Positions 30,972-40,427 are shown, numbered from the stretch's first letter. The stretch is DNA of 64,000 nt from Galbibacter orientalis DSM 19592 (GCF_000260115.1 NZ_JH651379.1:62001-126000), one strand, 5' to 3'. Program-made: numbers and translations. The notes: generated by a model not told the origin, from the sequence alone.

Positions 30972-31763
30972 CTACATAAACTGTAAATTAATCCCCGTAA
31001 ATACTTGAAAAATTGGCTGAGTTCCTGCTGTTAGCATAGAATATTGCGGTTCTATAAAACAATTAATCATTGTATCATTAAGTTTAATAACTTTTCCTAT
31101 CCCCAACGCTATTGGCACACTGTACGCATCATTTTTAATATCGAAATACCAAATTGGAGCTCCTCTTAAATACAACCCTTTACCTAATTGCCAAAAGTAA
31201 AAAGGTTGGAATGCTGCATTATTAGTGCTTTCTCTATCACTTTGTCCAGCAAATGAGGTTTGCCAAGTAACTAAAGCTCCATATTGGAAAATTGGAGATT
31301 TAGCAAAGAAAGCAACAAAGGCAAAACCTGCTTGCCATTTCCCTGTACCTAAGGCTTGATTAGTTGAAGTTGGTGCTGTTATTAAAGGCCCTGCACCCAT
31401 AGTAGTTGTAGGGTTTGAAACAAAATTATAGGACATAAATGCATTCATATCTCCTAAACCATTTAATGTTTTTACATTTCCATTTACTTCGGGTAATCCA
31501 ATAGTACTTATAGGAGTGGATACTCTTAGTAATAATTTTCCACCAGAAAGCGGTTTAGCAAAGCGTACCCATGCAGTATTCATATATGCATCGTCTGGAG
31601 CATTTGACAATTTCGGCATGTAATAATCGTGAAAGTTCAGCGCAGTCATATTTGCAAGCGGATTGTTTGCTTGCGCCGCATTCCCCTCTGCTTCTTGAGA
31701 AAAAACTGAAATGCTTATTAAAAAGCACATAAATAAGCACACTCTTGTTCTTAATGTTTTCAT
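30972..31763 (-). CDS. Putative outer-membrane channel protein
   Basis: This 263-residue protein has a signal peptide (about 1-22, LFMCFLISISVFSQE) and a beta-rich body with LRVSTPIST, MGAGPLITAPTSTNQALGTGKWQAG and YLRGAPIWYFDIKNDAYSVPIALGIG. It ends in QVFTGINLQFM. The pattern PLITAPT-x-GTGKWQ-G resembles bacterial proteins annotated as neuromedin U-like or MetA-like transporters. These are predicted outer-membrane channels. The substrate is unknown. Confidence 0.78.
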   Translation of the reverse strand: MKTLRTRVCLFMCFLISISVFSQEAEGNAAQANNPLANMTALNFHDYYMPKLSNAPDDAYMNTAWVRFAKPLSGGKLLLRVSTPISTIGLPEVNGNVKTLNGLGDMNAFMSYNFVSNPTTTMGAGPLITAPTSTNQALGTGKWQAGFAFVAFFAKSPIFQYGALVTWQTSFAGQSDRESTNNAAFQPFYFWQLGKGLYLRGAPIWYFDIKNDAYSVPIALGIGKVIKLNDTMINCFIEPQYSMLTAGTQPIFQVFTGINLQFM

Positions 31764-31874
31764 AACGAATTTAGATTAAGTAAAATTAACTGAAGGATTT
31801 ATAGGGGGGATAATCTATATCAAAAATACAATAATATTTCTATAAAAATGATTTAGATGAAAAATAGATTTATT

Positions 31875-32165
31875 TTATTCATACAATTGTAATCTGTTTC
31901 TTAAATATTGAAGCTCTTCATTCATGTTTTCTACCCGATTTAACAAGTGGGAAATAGCTTCCAAGCCTTCTAAGTTTATTCCTAAATCTTGATGCAGACG
32001 CACCATTTTTTCTAGTTTAAGGAAATGATGTTCTGTAATCAAATTCCTACCTCCTTCTTTTTTAATTTGAATGATTTTTGCCTCAATAAAATGCGATACA
32101 AAAACTTCATCTACTTGATAATTCTTACAAAAATCGTGAATACTAATTCTATATTTGGTCTCCAT
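31875..32165 (-). CDS. cbpM: CbpM-like chaperone modulator (MerR-type helix)
   Basis: This 96-residue helical protein has the CbpM pattern: an N-terminal MerR-like winged part (RISIHDFCKNYQVDEVFVSHFIEA) and a C-terminal LHQDLGINLEGLEAISHLLNRVENM segment ending in a short coiled coil. CbpM binds and inhibits the J-domain protein CbpA. The cbpA-like gene lies 11 bp upstream in the same direction, as in other bacteria. Confidence 0.9.
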   Translation of the reverse strand: METKYRISIHDFCKNYQVDEVFVSHFIEAKIIQIKKEGGRNLITEHHFLKLEKMVRLHQDLGINLEGLEAISHLLNRVENMNEELQYLRNRLQLYE

Positions 32166-32176
32166 AACTTACCACA

Positions 32177-33079
32177 TTAAAGATTTGTCTTTTTCAATTC
32201 CTCAAAAAGTTCCCTTTGTTTTTCGGTAAGATTTGAAGGTAAATCTATCTGATAGGTAATATATAAATCTCCAAAACTCCCCTCCTTTTTATACTCAGGG
32301 AAACCCTTTCCTTTCAATTTAACTTGTTGTCCGTTTTGAACTCCGGGTGCTACTTTTAATTTAACTTTTCCATCAAAGGTTTCTGCTGTAATTTCTCCTC
32401 CTAAAACGGCAGTTGTTAAGTTTATTAGAACTGTTTTATAAAGATTTGCTTTCTCTCTCTTAAAAGGAGTATTATTTATAATTGAAAATGTAATATATAG
32501 GTCGCCATTTGGACCGCCATTACTTCCAGTAGCTCCATGCCCTTTTATTTTTATTGTCTGTCCGTTTTCAATCCCCGCAGGTATTGTTATTCGGATTTTC
32601 TTATTGTTAACGGTTAAAGTTTGTTTTTGAGAGGTATACACATCTCGTAGTTGCAATTGTAGTTCAGCATTAAAATCTTGACCACGAAAGGCTGTTTGCC
32701 TTCGCTGATTTCTAAAACCTCCTCCTCCAAACATCGATTCAAAAAAATCTGAAAAGTCTTCATCAGTAGCGCCTCCACTATAAGAATATGAATCTCCAGA
32801 GGCATATTGTTGACTACTTTGCTGTTGAGTCTTCGCTTTTTCAAATTCTTCAGCATGCTGCCAATCTTTTCCGTACTCGTCGTATTTTTTACGCTTTTCT
32901 GGGTCGCTTAAAACCTCATTAGCTTCATTGAGTCTTTTAAATTTTAACTCCGCTTCTTTATTATTAGGATTTAAATCTGGATGGTATTTCCTTGCTTGTT
33001 TTCTATATGCCTTTTTTATTTCGGCTGTAGTAGCACTTTTATCAATTTCTAAAATTTTGTAATAATCAATAAATTCCAT
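32177..33079 (-). CDS. cbpA: CbpA-type DnaJ co-chaperone
   Basis: This 300-residue protein has an N-terminal J domain (about 4-70) with the HPD motif in [20 protein letters not shown], a Gly/Ser-rich linker (about 85-125) and two DnaJ C-terminal beta domains (about 130-295), but no zinc-finger Cys motifs. This is the CbpA class that partners DnaK. The downstream cbpM-like gene supports the assignment. Confidence 0.94.
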   Translation of the reverse strand: MEFIDYYKILEIDKSATTAEIKKAYRKQARKYHPDLNPNNKEAELKFKRLNEANEVLSDPEKRKKYDEYGKDWQHAEEFEKAKTQQQSSQQYASGDSYSYSGGATDEDFSDFFESMFGGGGFRNQRRQTAFRGQDFNAELQLQLRDVYTSQKQTLTVNNKKIRITIPAGIENGQTIKIKGHGATGSNGGPNGDLYITFSIINNTPFKREKANLYKTVLINLTTAVLGGEITAETFDGKVKLKVAPGVQNGQQVKLKGKGFPEYKKEGSFGDLYITYQIDLPSNLTEKQRELFEELKKTNL

Positions 33080-33159
33080 ACTTCCGAGAAGATTAATTTT
33101 GAAATTACGCTAAATGTGTAACTTAAATTTACGGATTTATTTTGAATCTAGAAATCCTA

Positions 33160-33756
33160 TTAATCAGTATTGAATTTAATTTTGTATGCCCGCTTATATG
33201 TTTCAACAGTATCAATATCTATTACCAAATCATCAGCTTGAAAGGTTTCTACATCTTGAAAGTGAGCTTTTATAATATGTTTTGCGCCAGTATCTGTATC
33301 CAACTTCTTTAAATCCTCAAAATATTCAGCAGAAAAAATTGCAGGCACTCCTACACTTCCAGCAAAGCGAGAAGCAATAATATTTTTTTCTCCTGAATTA
33401 AAACTATTTATTAATTCTTTTAAATAATAAGAAGTTACAAAAGGCTGATCTGCCAACATAATTAATACCCCATCAAAATCTAATTTTTGAAGCGTTCTCA
33501 CCCCAAAAGCAATAGAACTTCCAAGGCCTTGCTCCCAATCTTTATGGTATAAAGCTTCCGCATTCAAAGTTATTTTTTGCTGAATTAACTCGGCATTAGC
33601 TCCCAAAACCACAAATAATGATGTATTTTCCACATTTACAGCTGTAGAAACTGCATTTTCTAATAATGTTTCTTCGCCCCATTTCAAGAGTTGCTTAGGA
33701 GTTCCCATTCTTTTGGAAGCCCCTGCACTTAGAATTAAAATAGCTACTTTTTTCAT
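33160..33756 (-). CDS. MobA-like NTP transferase (MocA-type molybdopterin cytidylyltransferase)
   Basis: This 198-residue protein has the nucleotidyltransferase signature LILSAGASKRMGTPKQLLKW at the N-terminus and LIMLADQPFVTSYYL in the middle. This fits the MocA branch, which adds CMP to molybdopterin for xanthine dehydrogenase-type enzymes. It is the last gene of the molybdenum cofactor operon, 16 bp after xdhC. Together with XdhC it points to a xanthine dehydrogenase-family target, but no such enzyme is in the window. Confidence 0.88.
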   Translation of the reverse strand: MKKVAILILSAGASKRMGTPKQLLKWGEETLLENAVSTAVNVENTSLFVVLGANAELIQQKITLNAEALYHKDWEQGLGSSIAFGVRTLQKLDFDGVLIMLADQPFVTSYYLKELINSFNSGEKNIIASRFAGSVGVPAIFSAEYFEDLKKLDTDTGAKHIIKAHFQDVETFQADDLVIDIDTVETYKRAYKIKFNTD

Positions 33757-33772
33757 TGAAAAGCTTTAAAAC

Positions 33773-34810
33773 CTATATTTCTTTTTCTTCAGAATGTATT
33801 CTTCCTTTTTTGTCTTTCAACAAATAAACTTCCTCTTTTCTTACTACAGCTAATATTTCTGCAATAATAGAAACTGCTATTTCCTGAGGGGTTTCTGCTC
33901 CAATATTAATTCCTGCTGGCGCATGGATCTTTTCAAAAAATAATGAATCTATAGCTGGATTATGCTCTAATATTTCTTGAAAAAGCTTTTCTCTACGTCT
34001 AGCTGGCCCTAAAATTCCGAGATATTTTAAATTTAAATCTGTTAACCTTAAAAGGTATTGTAAATCTTTGGAATAACTATGCGTCATTAAAACAACCGCA
34101 GTTTCCTTATCTATTATATTTTGGTTGAATGTTTGCGGACTCACATTTTCTATATGCTTTGCTCCAGGGAAATTTAATAAAGTTTTTGGGTCGCTCTCAG
34201 GGGCAACTATAGTTACTTCCCAACCATTTAATGACGCTAGAACACCTAATTGAACCGCATCATGCTCGGCGCCAATAAGTACTAATTTTAAGGACGGTTT
34301 TAATTTTTGATTAAAAACTTCTAAACCTTCCTTAACCTTATTGTCTTTATTATCCTCATTTAAATAAAACTGATTTTTATCATCAAAAACAACACAAGAA
34401 CCAAAATTTACATTCTCCTCATCTGTCATTTTAAAATATGAAGTAATGTAAAATGCTTGTCTATTATCCAATACTTTTTCAAAAGCTTGTAAGAAATGTT
34501 TTTGTAATGATAAAGGTTCTATTAATATATATAAAATCCCTTCACAACCTAATCGGTAACGCCCATCATACGTCATTATTTTAGGAATTCGGGTAGTAAA
34601 AACCGACTGACTCTGACGAAGAATTTCTTTTTCAACACATCCACCACTAACTGCGCCTGTCATTTTACCATCTTCTCGAATAAGCATTCTAACGCCAGGC
34701 CTCCTATACGACGAGCCTTCCATAGCTACTACAGTTGCTAAAACCGACTTTAAGTTTTTCGATTTCGCCTTTAAATAACTTTCTATTATTTGCTTAAATT
34801 CATGCGTCAT
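33773..34810 (-). CDS. XdhC/CoxI-family molybdenum cofactor insertion protein
   Basis: This 345-residue protein has the N-terminal XdhC domain (AMEGSSYRRPGVRMLIREDG followed by GAVSGGCVEKEIL) and a C-terminal Rossmann-like domain (LKLVLIGAEHDAVQLGVLAS and LKYLGILGPARRREKLF). XdhC/CoxI proteins bind, sulfurate and insert the cofactor into xanthine dehydrogenase-family enzymes. It lies 6 bp after moeA. Confidence 0.92.
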   Translation of the reverse strand: MTHEFKQIIESYLKAKSKNLKSVLATVVAMEGSSYRRPGVRMLIREDGKMTGAVSGGCVEKEILRQSQSVFTTRIPKIMTYDGRYRLGCEGILYILIEPLSLQKHFLQAFEKVLDNRQAFYITSYFKMTDEENVNFGSCVVFDDKNQFYLNEDNKDNKVKEGLEVFNQKLKPSLKLVLIGAEHDAVQLGVLASLNGWEVTIVAPESDPKTLLNFPGAKHIENVSPQTFNQNIIDKETAVVLMTHSYSKDLQYLLRLTDLNLKYLGILGPARRREKLFQEILEHNPAIDSLFFEKIHAPAGINIGAETPQEIAVSIIAEILAVVRKEEVYLLKDKKGRIHSEEKEI

Positions 34811-34816
34811 AACACA

Positions 34817-36007
34817 TTATCTGGTTGCTATAAATGGAGCCACTTCTTCTTTTTTATACAATTCTTTATTTGGAGAAAGTGCTATAAATCCATCTGTATG
34901 TGCTAAGCTCATTAAATCTCCAGAACCATTCTCTTTTATTGGAAAAGCATACGTAATTCCATTTTTACTTTCAATTTTTACTCTAACAAAAAGGGTTAAT
35001 TTTGTAGGGTTAAAAAAATCTTCTCCTAGAACAATATTTTCTTTTTTATTTTCTATTCTAAGCGACTCATAAAGCCAATCTTTAAAGTACACATAATAAT
35101 TAGCAAAGGTAGAAACAGGGTTGCCAGGAAATGAAAAAACAACGGTGTTTGTTTCTTTATGGATTCCAAACCAAAAAGGTTTTCCTGGCCTTTGGGCAAC
35201 CCGATGAAATATTTTTTCTACCCCCAACTCTTCAAAAGCTTCGGGGATAAAATCAAATTTCCCTTTAGACACTCCACCACTCAACATTAAAACATTATTG
35301 GTGCGCAATAATTCATTTAAACCATTTTTTATTTCCTCCTTATCATCATTTAAATGTACATGCGTTGCTAGTATATTTTCTTCCTCTAACAAAGCATGCA
35401 GCGAAAGCATGTTTGAGTTTCTAATTTGATGTGGTTTGGGAGTTTCATGTACTGCCACTAACTCATTTCCTGTGGAAATTAAAGCAATTTTTGGTAACTT
35501 TTTAACCTTTACCTCTACTTTTCCTACGGAAGCTAAAATCCCAATCTCAGCAGCTGTAATTTTTGTATTCTTCTTAATTACAACAGCGCCTTGCTCAACA
35601 TCGGTTCCTTGCCTGTGGATATTTTGTCCTTTTTTTATTTCTGAATTAACAATTGCACTTCCATTTTCAATAGTAATATCTTCATACATTACAACGGTAT
35701 CTGCATTTTCTGGAAGCACCGCTCCCGTCATTATTTCCAAACAGTCATTAGTATTATTTAATTTTACTTTTGGAGTACCAGCTGCAATAATTCCCTGAAT
35801 TTTAAATTGTTTTTTAGTGTTCTCTCCCGCTCCATAATTAATTGCAATTCCGTCTTTTGTAGCACGATGAAACGGAGGAAAATCTCGATCGGCTAAAATA
35901 TCTTCAGCTAAAATTCTTCCTAAACTATTGGTGAAAAAAACATTCTCTTCTTCAAAAGAAAGTAGTTTTTCCATCACTTTTTTATGTGCTTCTTCAAAAG
36001 AAATCAT
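34817..36007 (-). CDS. moeA: Molybdopterin molybdotransferase MoeA
   Basis: This 396-residue protein inserts molybdate into adenylylated molybdopterin. Family landmarks are the N-terminal DRDFPPFHRATKDGIAI, IMTGAVLPENADTVVMYED, and the C-terminal catalytic region PKIALISTGNEL and LMLSGGVSKGKFDF with RPGKPFWFG and FSFPGNPVSTFANYY. It sits between tauE and xdhC in the cofactor operon, with gaps of 11 and 6 bp. Confidence 0.95.
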   Translation of the reverse strand: MISFEEAHKKVMEKLLSFEEENVFFTNSLGRILAEDILADRDFPPFHRATKDGIAINYGAGENTKKQFKIQGIIAAGTPKVKLNNTNDCLEIMTGAVLPENADTVVMYEDITIENGSAIVNSEIKKGQNIHRQGTDVEQGAVVIKKNTKITAAEIGILASVGKVEVKVKKLPKIALISTGNELVAVHETPKPHQIRNSNMLSLHALLEEENILATHVHLNDDKEEIKNGLNELLRTNNVLMLSGGVSKGKFDFIPEAFEELGVEKIFHRVAQRPGKPFWFGIHKETNTVVFSFPGNPVSTFANYYVYFKDWLYESLRIENKKENIVLGEDFFNPTKLTLFVRVKIESKNGITYAFPIKENGSGDLMSLAHTDGFIALSPNKELYKKEEVAPFIATR

Positions 36008-36018
36008 ACCTTTTTTAT

Positions 36019-36807
36019 TTAAAAATCAATTAATCCAAGTCCGTTATTTAATAAAACACGGACTCCTACAATAAACACTAAAATAGCTGTGAGTAATTTT
36101 ATTCCACGACCACTTAATTTATTTAAACTAATTCGGATTCCTATTTGTCCTCCTATAAAAACCACTGCCAAAAGCACCAACCCTTCCTTCCACGGAAAAA
36201 CAAACATTCCATTAGAAACTAAGCCTGCAACTCCAGAGATAGAATTTACCAAAATGAAAAAACTAGCTAAAGCTGCTATTTTGATAGACGATTCCCATCG
36301 CATGTGGTTTAAAATTGGGGCTAAAAATATTCCCCCTCCAATACCTACAAGTCCTGATAAAAATCCGATTCCAGCTCCCAAAATATAAGTTACCCAAATT
36401 GGATACTTCTTTGCTGTAAGCCTTGTTTTTCGTTGTCGTTCCTTTATACTTTGTGTAACTAATAAAATTGCAGAAGTCATTAAAGCCACTCCTAAAATGA
36501 TAAAAAACACATATTCTTTAAGCCGAAAAGATGCCCCTATAAATGCTAGAGGAATACTAGTAGCCACAAACGGAATAAACTTTTTGACATCAAAATGTCC
36601 ATTTTTGTAATACAGATAAGTACTCCCAGAAACCACAATTAAATTACACACAAGCGCTACGGAACGGATTACAAAAAAACTTGCAAAAAACAGGGTCAAT
36701 AATGCTAAATAACTACTTCCCCCACCAAATCCTACCGAAGAATATAGCACTGCAATTATAAAAAAACATAAGGCTAAAATACTAAGAGATTCAGGTGTTA
36801 ACTGCAT
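36019..36807 (-). CDS. TauE/SafE-family membrane transporter in the molybdenum cofactor operon
   Basis: This 262-residue protein has about eight membrane helices in two halves with glycine-rich loops: SVGFGGGSSYLALLTLFF and GLVGIGGGIFLAPILNHM. The family exports sulfite, sulfonates or related oxyanions. It starts within the end of the moeB-like gene (17-bp overlap), so it belongs to the operon. Its task there could be export of sulfite or uptake/efflux of another anion. Confidence 0.9.
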   Translation of the reverse strand: MQLTPESLSILALCFFIIAVLYSSVGFGGGSSYLALLTLFFASFFVIRSVALVCNLIVVSGSTYLYYKNGHFDVKKFIPFVATSIPLAFIGASFRLKEYVFFIILGVALMTSAILLVTQSIKERQRKTRLTAKKYPIWVTYILGAGIGFLSGLVGIGGGIFLAPILNHMRWESSIKIAALASFFILVNSISGVAGLVSNGMFVFPWKEGLVLLAVVFIGGQIGIRISLNKLSGRGIKLLTAILVFIVGVRVLLNNGLGLIDF

Positions 36808-37864
36808 GTTTTAAATAATTATTTAAACCACCCTCTAATTCAAGGAAAGTGGTGTTTATTTTATCTTTTAATTGCACTAAGGCTTTTCCACTTCTAACGC
36901 CAGATTGACAAACTAAATACACAGGTTTAGAGCTATCAATTTCTGAAATTCTCTCGGAGAGTTCCTGCAAAGGGATGTTCTTCGAAGTATCAAAATGAAA
37001 ATCTTCAAACTCTAAAGGGGTTCTTACATCTATAATTTGAAGAGGCTTTTTCTGATTTAATAAAGTCGAAAAATCTTCCGCAGAAATTACAGCATCAACA
37101 TCACAAGAAACATTTTCATAAGTTGCTTCTAGCGCTGTTCGTTTTAAATTTTCTTGTTGAGCGTCAAAAGTTATTTTTTGATATTGTTGACTTAATCCAT
37201 CAAAAATAAGTAAGGTTCCCGACAATGGCTTTCCTATTCCAGTAATCACTTTTACTGCTTCTAAAGCTTGTAAATTTCCTATAATTCCGGGTACTATTCC
37301 CAAAACTCCATTTTCATTGCAATCTGGCATTTCTCCTTTGCTTGGCATGGTTGGAAATAAACAACGATATGTAGGCCCACTTTTGTAATTAAAAACACTT
37401 ACCTGACCTTCAAACTCGTGTAAAGCCCCATAAACAAAAGGCTTATTTAACAACACACAAGCATCGTTAATTAAATACCGCGTTGGAAAATTATCGGTTG
37501 CATCTATAACAAGATCGTAATTTTTTATAATTTCTAATGCATTGTCCTTATGTAAAAAAGTATCGTATGCATTGATTTTAGTTTCAGAATTCTGAGCCTC
37601 TAGTTTTTGCTTTATAACAGCTAACTTTGAGAGTCCAACATCTCCTTCTCCGTATATAACTTGTCTTTGTAAATTGGAAAGGTCTATGGTATCGCTTTCC
37701 ACAATCCCTAAAACTCCAACTCCCATAGCATTAAGGTATTGCAGTACAGGAACTCCTAATCCACCAGCACCAACCACTAAAACTTTGGCTTGTTTTAGTT
37801 TCTCTTGAGCTTTAACACCAAAACCCTTCAATAAAGTTTGTCTTATGTATCTATTAGCATTCAA
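36791..37864 (-). CDS. moeB: MoeB/ThiF-type adenylyltransferase with C-terminal rhodanese domain
   Basis: This 357-residue protein has an E1-like ATP-binding domain (LVVGAGGLGVPVLQYLNAMG, DNFPTRYLINDACV) and a C-terminal rhodanese domain (about 265-355) with the active Cys in YLVCQSGVRSGKAL. It would adenylate the C-terminal Gly of MoaD and supply sulfur for thiocarboxylate formation, like eukaryotic MOCS3. The two Zn-binding CxxC pairs of E. coli MoeB are not obvious here. It overlaps tauE by 17 bp and begins 4 bp after mobA ends. Confidence 0.93.
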   Translation of the reverse strand: MNANRYIRQTLLKGFGVKAQEKLKQAKVLVVGAGGLGVPVLQYLNAMGVGVLGIVESDTIDLSNLQRQVIYGEGDVGLSKLAVIKQKLEAQNSETKINAYDTFLHKDNALEIIKNYDLVIDATDNFPTRYLINDACVLLNKPFVYGALHEFEGQVSVFNYKSGPTYRCLFPTMPSKGEMPDCNENGVLGIVPGIIGNLQALEAVKVITGIGKPLSGTLLIFDGLSQQYQKITFDAQQENLKRTALEATYENVSCDVDAVISAEDFSTLLNQKKPLQIIDVRTPLEFEDFHFDTSKNIPLQELSERISEIDSSKPVYLVCQSGVRSGKALVQLKDKINTTFLELEGGLNNYLKHAVNT

Positions 37865-37868
37865 TTTC

Positions 37869-38465
37869 TTACTTATTTTTCAGTTTTTTCACAACTTCTA
37901 TACGTTGTTTTTCTTCATTTACATTTAAAAGTACGTCATCTTGAAGTGGTTTCACAATTTTGACATTACTATTCCTCAAAAACTTTATTGGAGCGAACGA
38001 TTTTTGCGCTGCAATAAAAACCTCAGCTTGCTTTAAACCCTCGGCCTCCCAAATAGCACACAGAGGCTCGGGCATTTCTTTAGTGGAAGTAGTAAAAACC
38101 GTTGCAATACTATTTACGTCTCTTTCTACAATTAATTGCTTTATGGCACGCTTATTTATTAAAGGCAAATCGCAGGCAATGATAAGCCAAGCACTATTTT
38201 TATCAAAATGATGCGCACTTAAAATCCCGTTAAAAGGACCTTTATACACATCTTCATCTATTATTAATTTTTCTTCGGAAGTAAATTCGTTTTCTTGCTC
38301 TTTACGGATGCTAATATAGGCTTCATCACAAACCTCTTTTAGCAATTTATAAAGGTATGTACGTTGAGGAACTCCGTGGTATGCAATCAAGCCTTTATCT
38401 GTTTTCATTCGGGTACTCAATCCCCCCGCCAATACCAATCCATATAATTTACCTGTTGAAGTCAC
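37869..38465 (-). CDS. mobA: Molybdenum cofactor guanylyltransferase MobA
   Basis: This protein has the nucleotidyltransferase signature LVLAGGLSTRMKTDKGLIAYHG, followed by LIIACDLPLI and DVLLNVN. It links GMP to molybdopterin. I choose GTG 38465 (giving MTSTGKLYGLVLAGG, about 198 residues) instead of the TTG at 38504. A strong GGGAGG sequence lies a few bases before that GTG, and the overlap with moaC falls to 17 bp. A Shine-Dalgarno this strong is uncommon in Bacteroidota. Confidence 0.9.
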   Translation of the reverse strand: MTSTGKLYGLVLAGGLSTRMKTDKGLIAYHGVPQRTYLYKLLKEVCDEAYISIRKEQENEFTSEEKLIIDEDVYKGPFNGILSAHHFDKNSAWLIIACDLPLINKRAIKQLIVERDVNSIATVFTTSTKEMPEPLCAIWEAEGLKQAEVFIAAQKSFAPIKFLRNSNVKIVKPLQDDVLLNVNEEKQRIEVVKKLKNK

Positions 38466-38919
38466 TTTTTCCTCCCGATTTTTTCTCAAGCTGAATATTG
38501 GCAATTTTTATATCGTGAGAAAGCGCCTTACACATATCATAAATTGTAAGTGCACTCACCGAAACACCTGTTAACGCCTCCATTTCTACCCCTGTACGCT
38601 CCGTACATTTTACAGTACAATTAATAATAAACGAAGTTTTTTTAGGTTTAATATCAATCTGAATTTTAGACAAAGCTAACTGATGGCAAAGCGGAATTAA
38701 ATCGGCCGTTTTTTTTACCGCTTGAATTCCTGCAATTACTGCTGTCTGAATTATGCTTCCTTTTTTATTTGAAAACTGATTTTTCTCTAATTCTGAAAAA
38801 ACCTCAGCAGGAAAAATAACTTCTCCAGAAGCAGTTGCTACTCTTGCTGTTACTTCTTTAGTAGAAACATCCACCATAGTTGCCTCTCCAGCTTCATTTA
38901 TATGTGATAATTTACCCAT
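38449..38919 (-). CDS. moaC: Cyclic pyranopterin monophosphate synthase MoaC
   Basis: This 156-residue protein has the MoaC sequence throughout: KLSHINEAGEATMVDVSTK, GSIIQTAVIAGIQAVKKTADLIPLCHQL (catalytic Lys and His region), and TGVEMEALTGVSVSALTIYDMCKA. With MoaA it converts GTP to cyclic pyranopterin monophosphate. Its 3' end carries the ribosome-binding site of mobA. Confidence 0.97.
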   Translation of the reverse strand: MGKLSHINEAGEATMVDVSTKEVTARVATASGEVIFPAEVFSELEKNQFSNKKGSIIQTAVIAGIQAVKKTADLIPLCHQLALSKIQIDIKPKKTSFIINCTVKCTERTGVEMEALTGVSVSALTIYDMCKALSHDIKIANIQLEKKSGGKSDFNR

Positions 38920-38934
38920 TTTTTGTTTTTAGCA

Positions 38935-39075
38935 GGTAGTATAAAGTATCAAGTACGAAGTATTAAGATTCTAGACTTTACTTGTCTTTGCTCTATATTA
39001 TTCATTCTAAATACTTGATAATTAATACTTTATTCTAAATACTTTTATCTCTTTGCTCTTTACTCTAAATACCTT
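38935..39075. repeat. AT-rich intergenic stretch with diverged short repeats
   Basis: The 168-bp gap between moaC and moaA holds several related pieces: ATTCTAAATACTT occurs nearly intact at least three times, and the inverse AAGTATCAAG/AAGTATTAAG occurs at the moaC side. The pieces could fold back on each other. I see no gene. The gap separates two halves of one operon. Confidence 0.55.
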
Positions 39076-39087
39076 GCACTTCAAAAA

Positions 39088-40092
39088 CTACCCTCCAATT
39101 GAGGTCATCGAATTATTAAAAACACCTTTGTATTTTTCTTGTTCTTCAAAGCCTGTTTTAGAACGACTCCCTATGGTTGCTAGAATATGTTGTTTTATTT
39201 TTTCTTCTGAATTTTCACTTCTTAATAGGGTTCTAATATTCATCCTTGGTTTTCCATACAGGCAAGTAATAACATCTCCAGTAGCAGAAATCCGTAGGCG
39301 ATTGCAACTTCCGCAAAATGTTCTCGAAAAAGACGGGATAAGCCCAAAAGTTCCTTTATAATCTTTGATTTTATAATTTATAGAGGTAGATGTTTTTTCT
39401 GAAACTAATTTTTCAATCGCATCAAAACGCTTGGCAATATGCTCATAAATAGCTTTATAATCCCATTTTATAGTATTGAAGCTTTTTGAACCTCCATTAA
39501 AAGGCATTTCTTCCAAAAACCGAACTGAAACATTGTAATATTTTGTGAGTTCTACTAATGGAATAATCTCTTCAATATTCTGCCCCTCTAAGGCAATACA
39601 ATTAATCCGCACATTAAAACCTTCCGAAATCAATTTTATAAGGTTCTCATAAACCGTTTCATACTGATTTCTTCTGGTTATTCTCTCAAAAACATCTTTA
39701 TTTATAGCGTCTAAACTTACATTGATGTTTTTTATTCCTAAGGACTTTAATTCGTTTATATAGGGTCCAATTAAAGTAGCATTGGTAGTAACAGAAATAT
39801 CGTCTAAACCTTCTAAAGAAGCTAAATGACGAAATAAAACCATTAAATCTTTTCTAACAAAAGGCTCCCCGCCTGTTAATCTAATTTTATTAATTCCTTG
39901 AGAAACCATTATACTACTCAACCTACAAAGCTCCTCCATTGAAAATAAATCTTTGCGCTTTGCAAAATCAATCCCTTCTTCTGGCATACAATAATTGCAA
40001 CGTAAATTGCAACGGTCTGTAACCGCCAATCTTAAATAATTTATAACTCTATTATGGTTGTCTATTAACATATAATTTTTTAATAGCTTCAT
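39088..40092 (-). CDS. moaA: GTP 3',8-cyclase MoaA (radical SAM)
   Basis: This radical SAM enzyme begins molybdopterin synthesis from GTP. It has the N-terminal cluster motif RCNLRCNYC, the C-terminal cluster SRTFCGSCNRLRISATGD, and the conserved Gly-Gly at the very C-terminus (TSIGG). The longest frame starts at a GTG (40107) overlapping moaD. I choose ATG 40092 (MKLLKNYMLIDNHNRVINYL), while ATG 40071 is also possible because the conserved region begins at LIDNHNR. It follows moaD directly. Confidence 0.95.
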   Translation of the reverse strand: MKLLKNYMLIDNHNRVINYLRLAVTDRCNLRCNYCMPEEGIDFAKRKDLFSMEELCRLSSIMVSQGINKIRLTGGEPFVRKDLMVLFRHLASLEGLDDISVTTNATLIGPYINELKSLGIKNINVSLDAINKDVFERITRRNQYETVYENLIKLISEGFNVRINCIALEGQNIEEIIPLVELTKYYNVSVRFLEEMPFNGGSKSFNTIKWDYKAIYEHIAKRFDAIEKLVSEKTSTSINYKIKDYKGTFGLIPSFSRTFCGSCNRLRISATGDVITCLYGKPRMNIRTLLRSENSEEKIKQHILATIGSRSKTGFEEQEKYKGVFNNSMTSIGG

Positions 40093-40096
40093 AAAA

Positions 40097-40345
40097 TCAT
40101 CCGCCACTAACTGGAGGAATCAGTGCAATTTCATCATCAATTGTGATATTATCTTCTTCTTGCGCATACTTATTATTTACAGCAATTGCCAACGAAGAAA
40201 GTTTTTTGAGTGCTGGATACTGCTCCATCAGAAAAAGCCTAAGCTGCTGTACAGTTTTTATTTTTTCTTCCGCAGAAATATATAAAGAAGCATCTCCAAC
40301 TATCTCTCTTGTGATCCCAAAAAGTAAAATATTCATAATTGACAC
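40097..40345 (-). CDS. moaD: Molybdopterin synthase small subunit MoaD
   Basis: This 82-residue ubiquitin-like protein ends in ALIPPVSGG, the Gly-Gly tail that is thiocarboxylated by the MoeB-like protein. Family features also include the LFGITREIVGD start and VNNKYAQEEDNITIDDEIAL. It is the first gene of the cofactor operon. The usual partner MoaE is not in the window. Confidence 0.95.
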   Translation of the reverse strand: MSIMNILLFGITREIVGDASLYISAEEKIKTVQQLRLFLMEQYPALKKLSSLAIAVNNKYAQEEDNITIDDEIALIPPVSGG

Positions 40346-40412
40346 TTCGTTTTCTTATTGACTCGGCAATTGGTATTTAATACATCAAGGCAATTTACAC
40401 CTCCAATAATAA

Positions 40413-40427
40413 TGGTTAAGTTAACCA
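40413..40427. promoter_or_regulatory. 15-bp palindrome upstream of the moaD operon, possible operator
   Basis: TGGTTAAGTTAACCA is a perfect palindrome with 7-bp arms around one base, about 70 bp upstream of the moaD start in the only gap before the cofactor operon. It could be an operator. It does not match the GTAAC-N4-GTTAC motif of the left region. The remainder of the 202-bp gap shows nothing definite. Confidence 0.35.
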
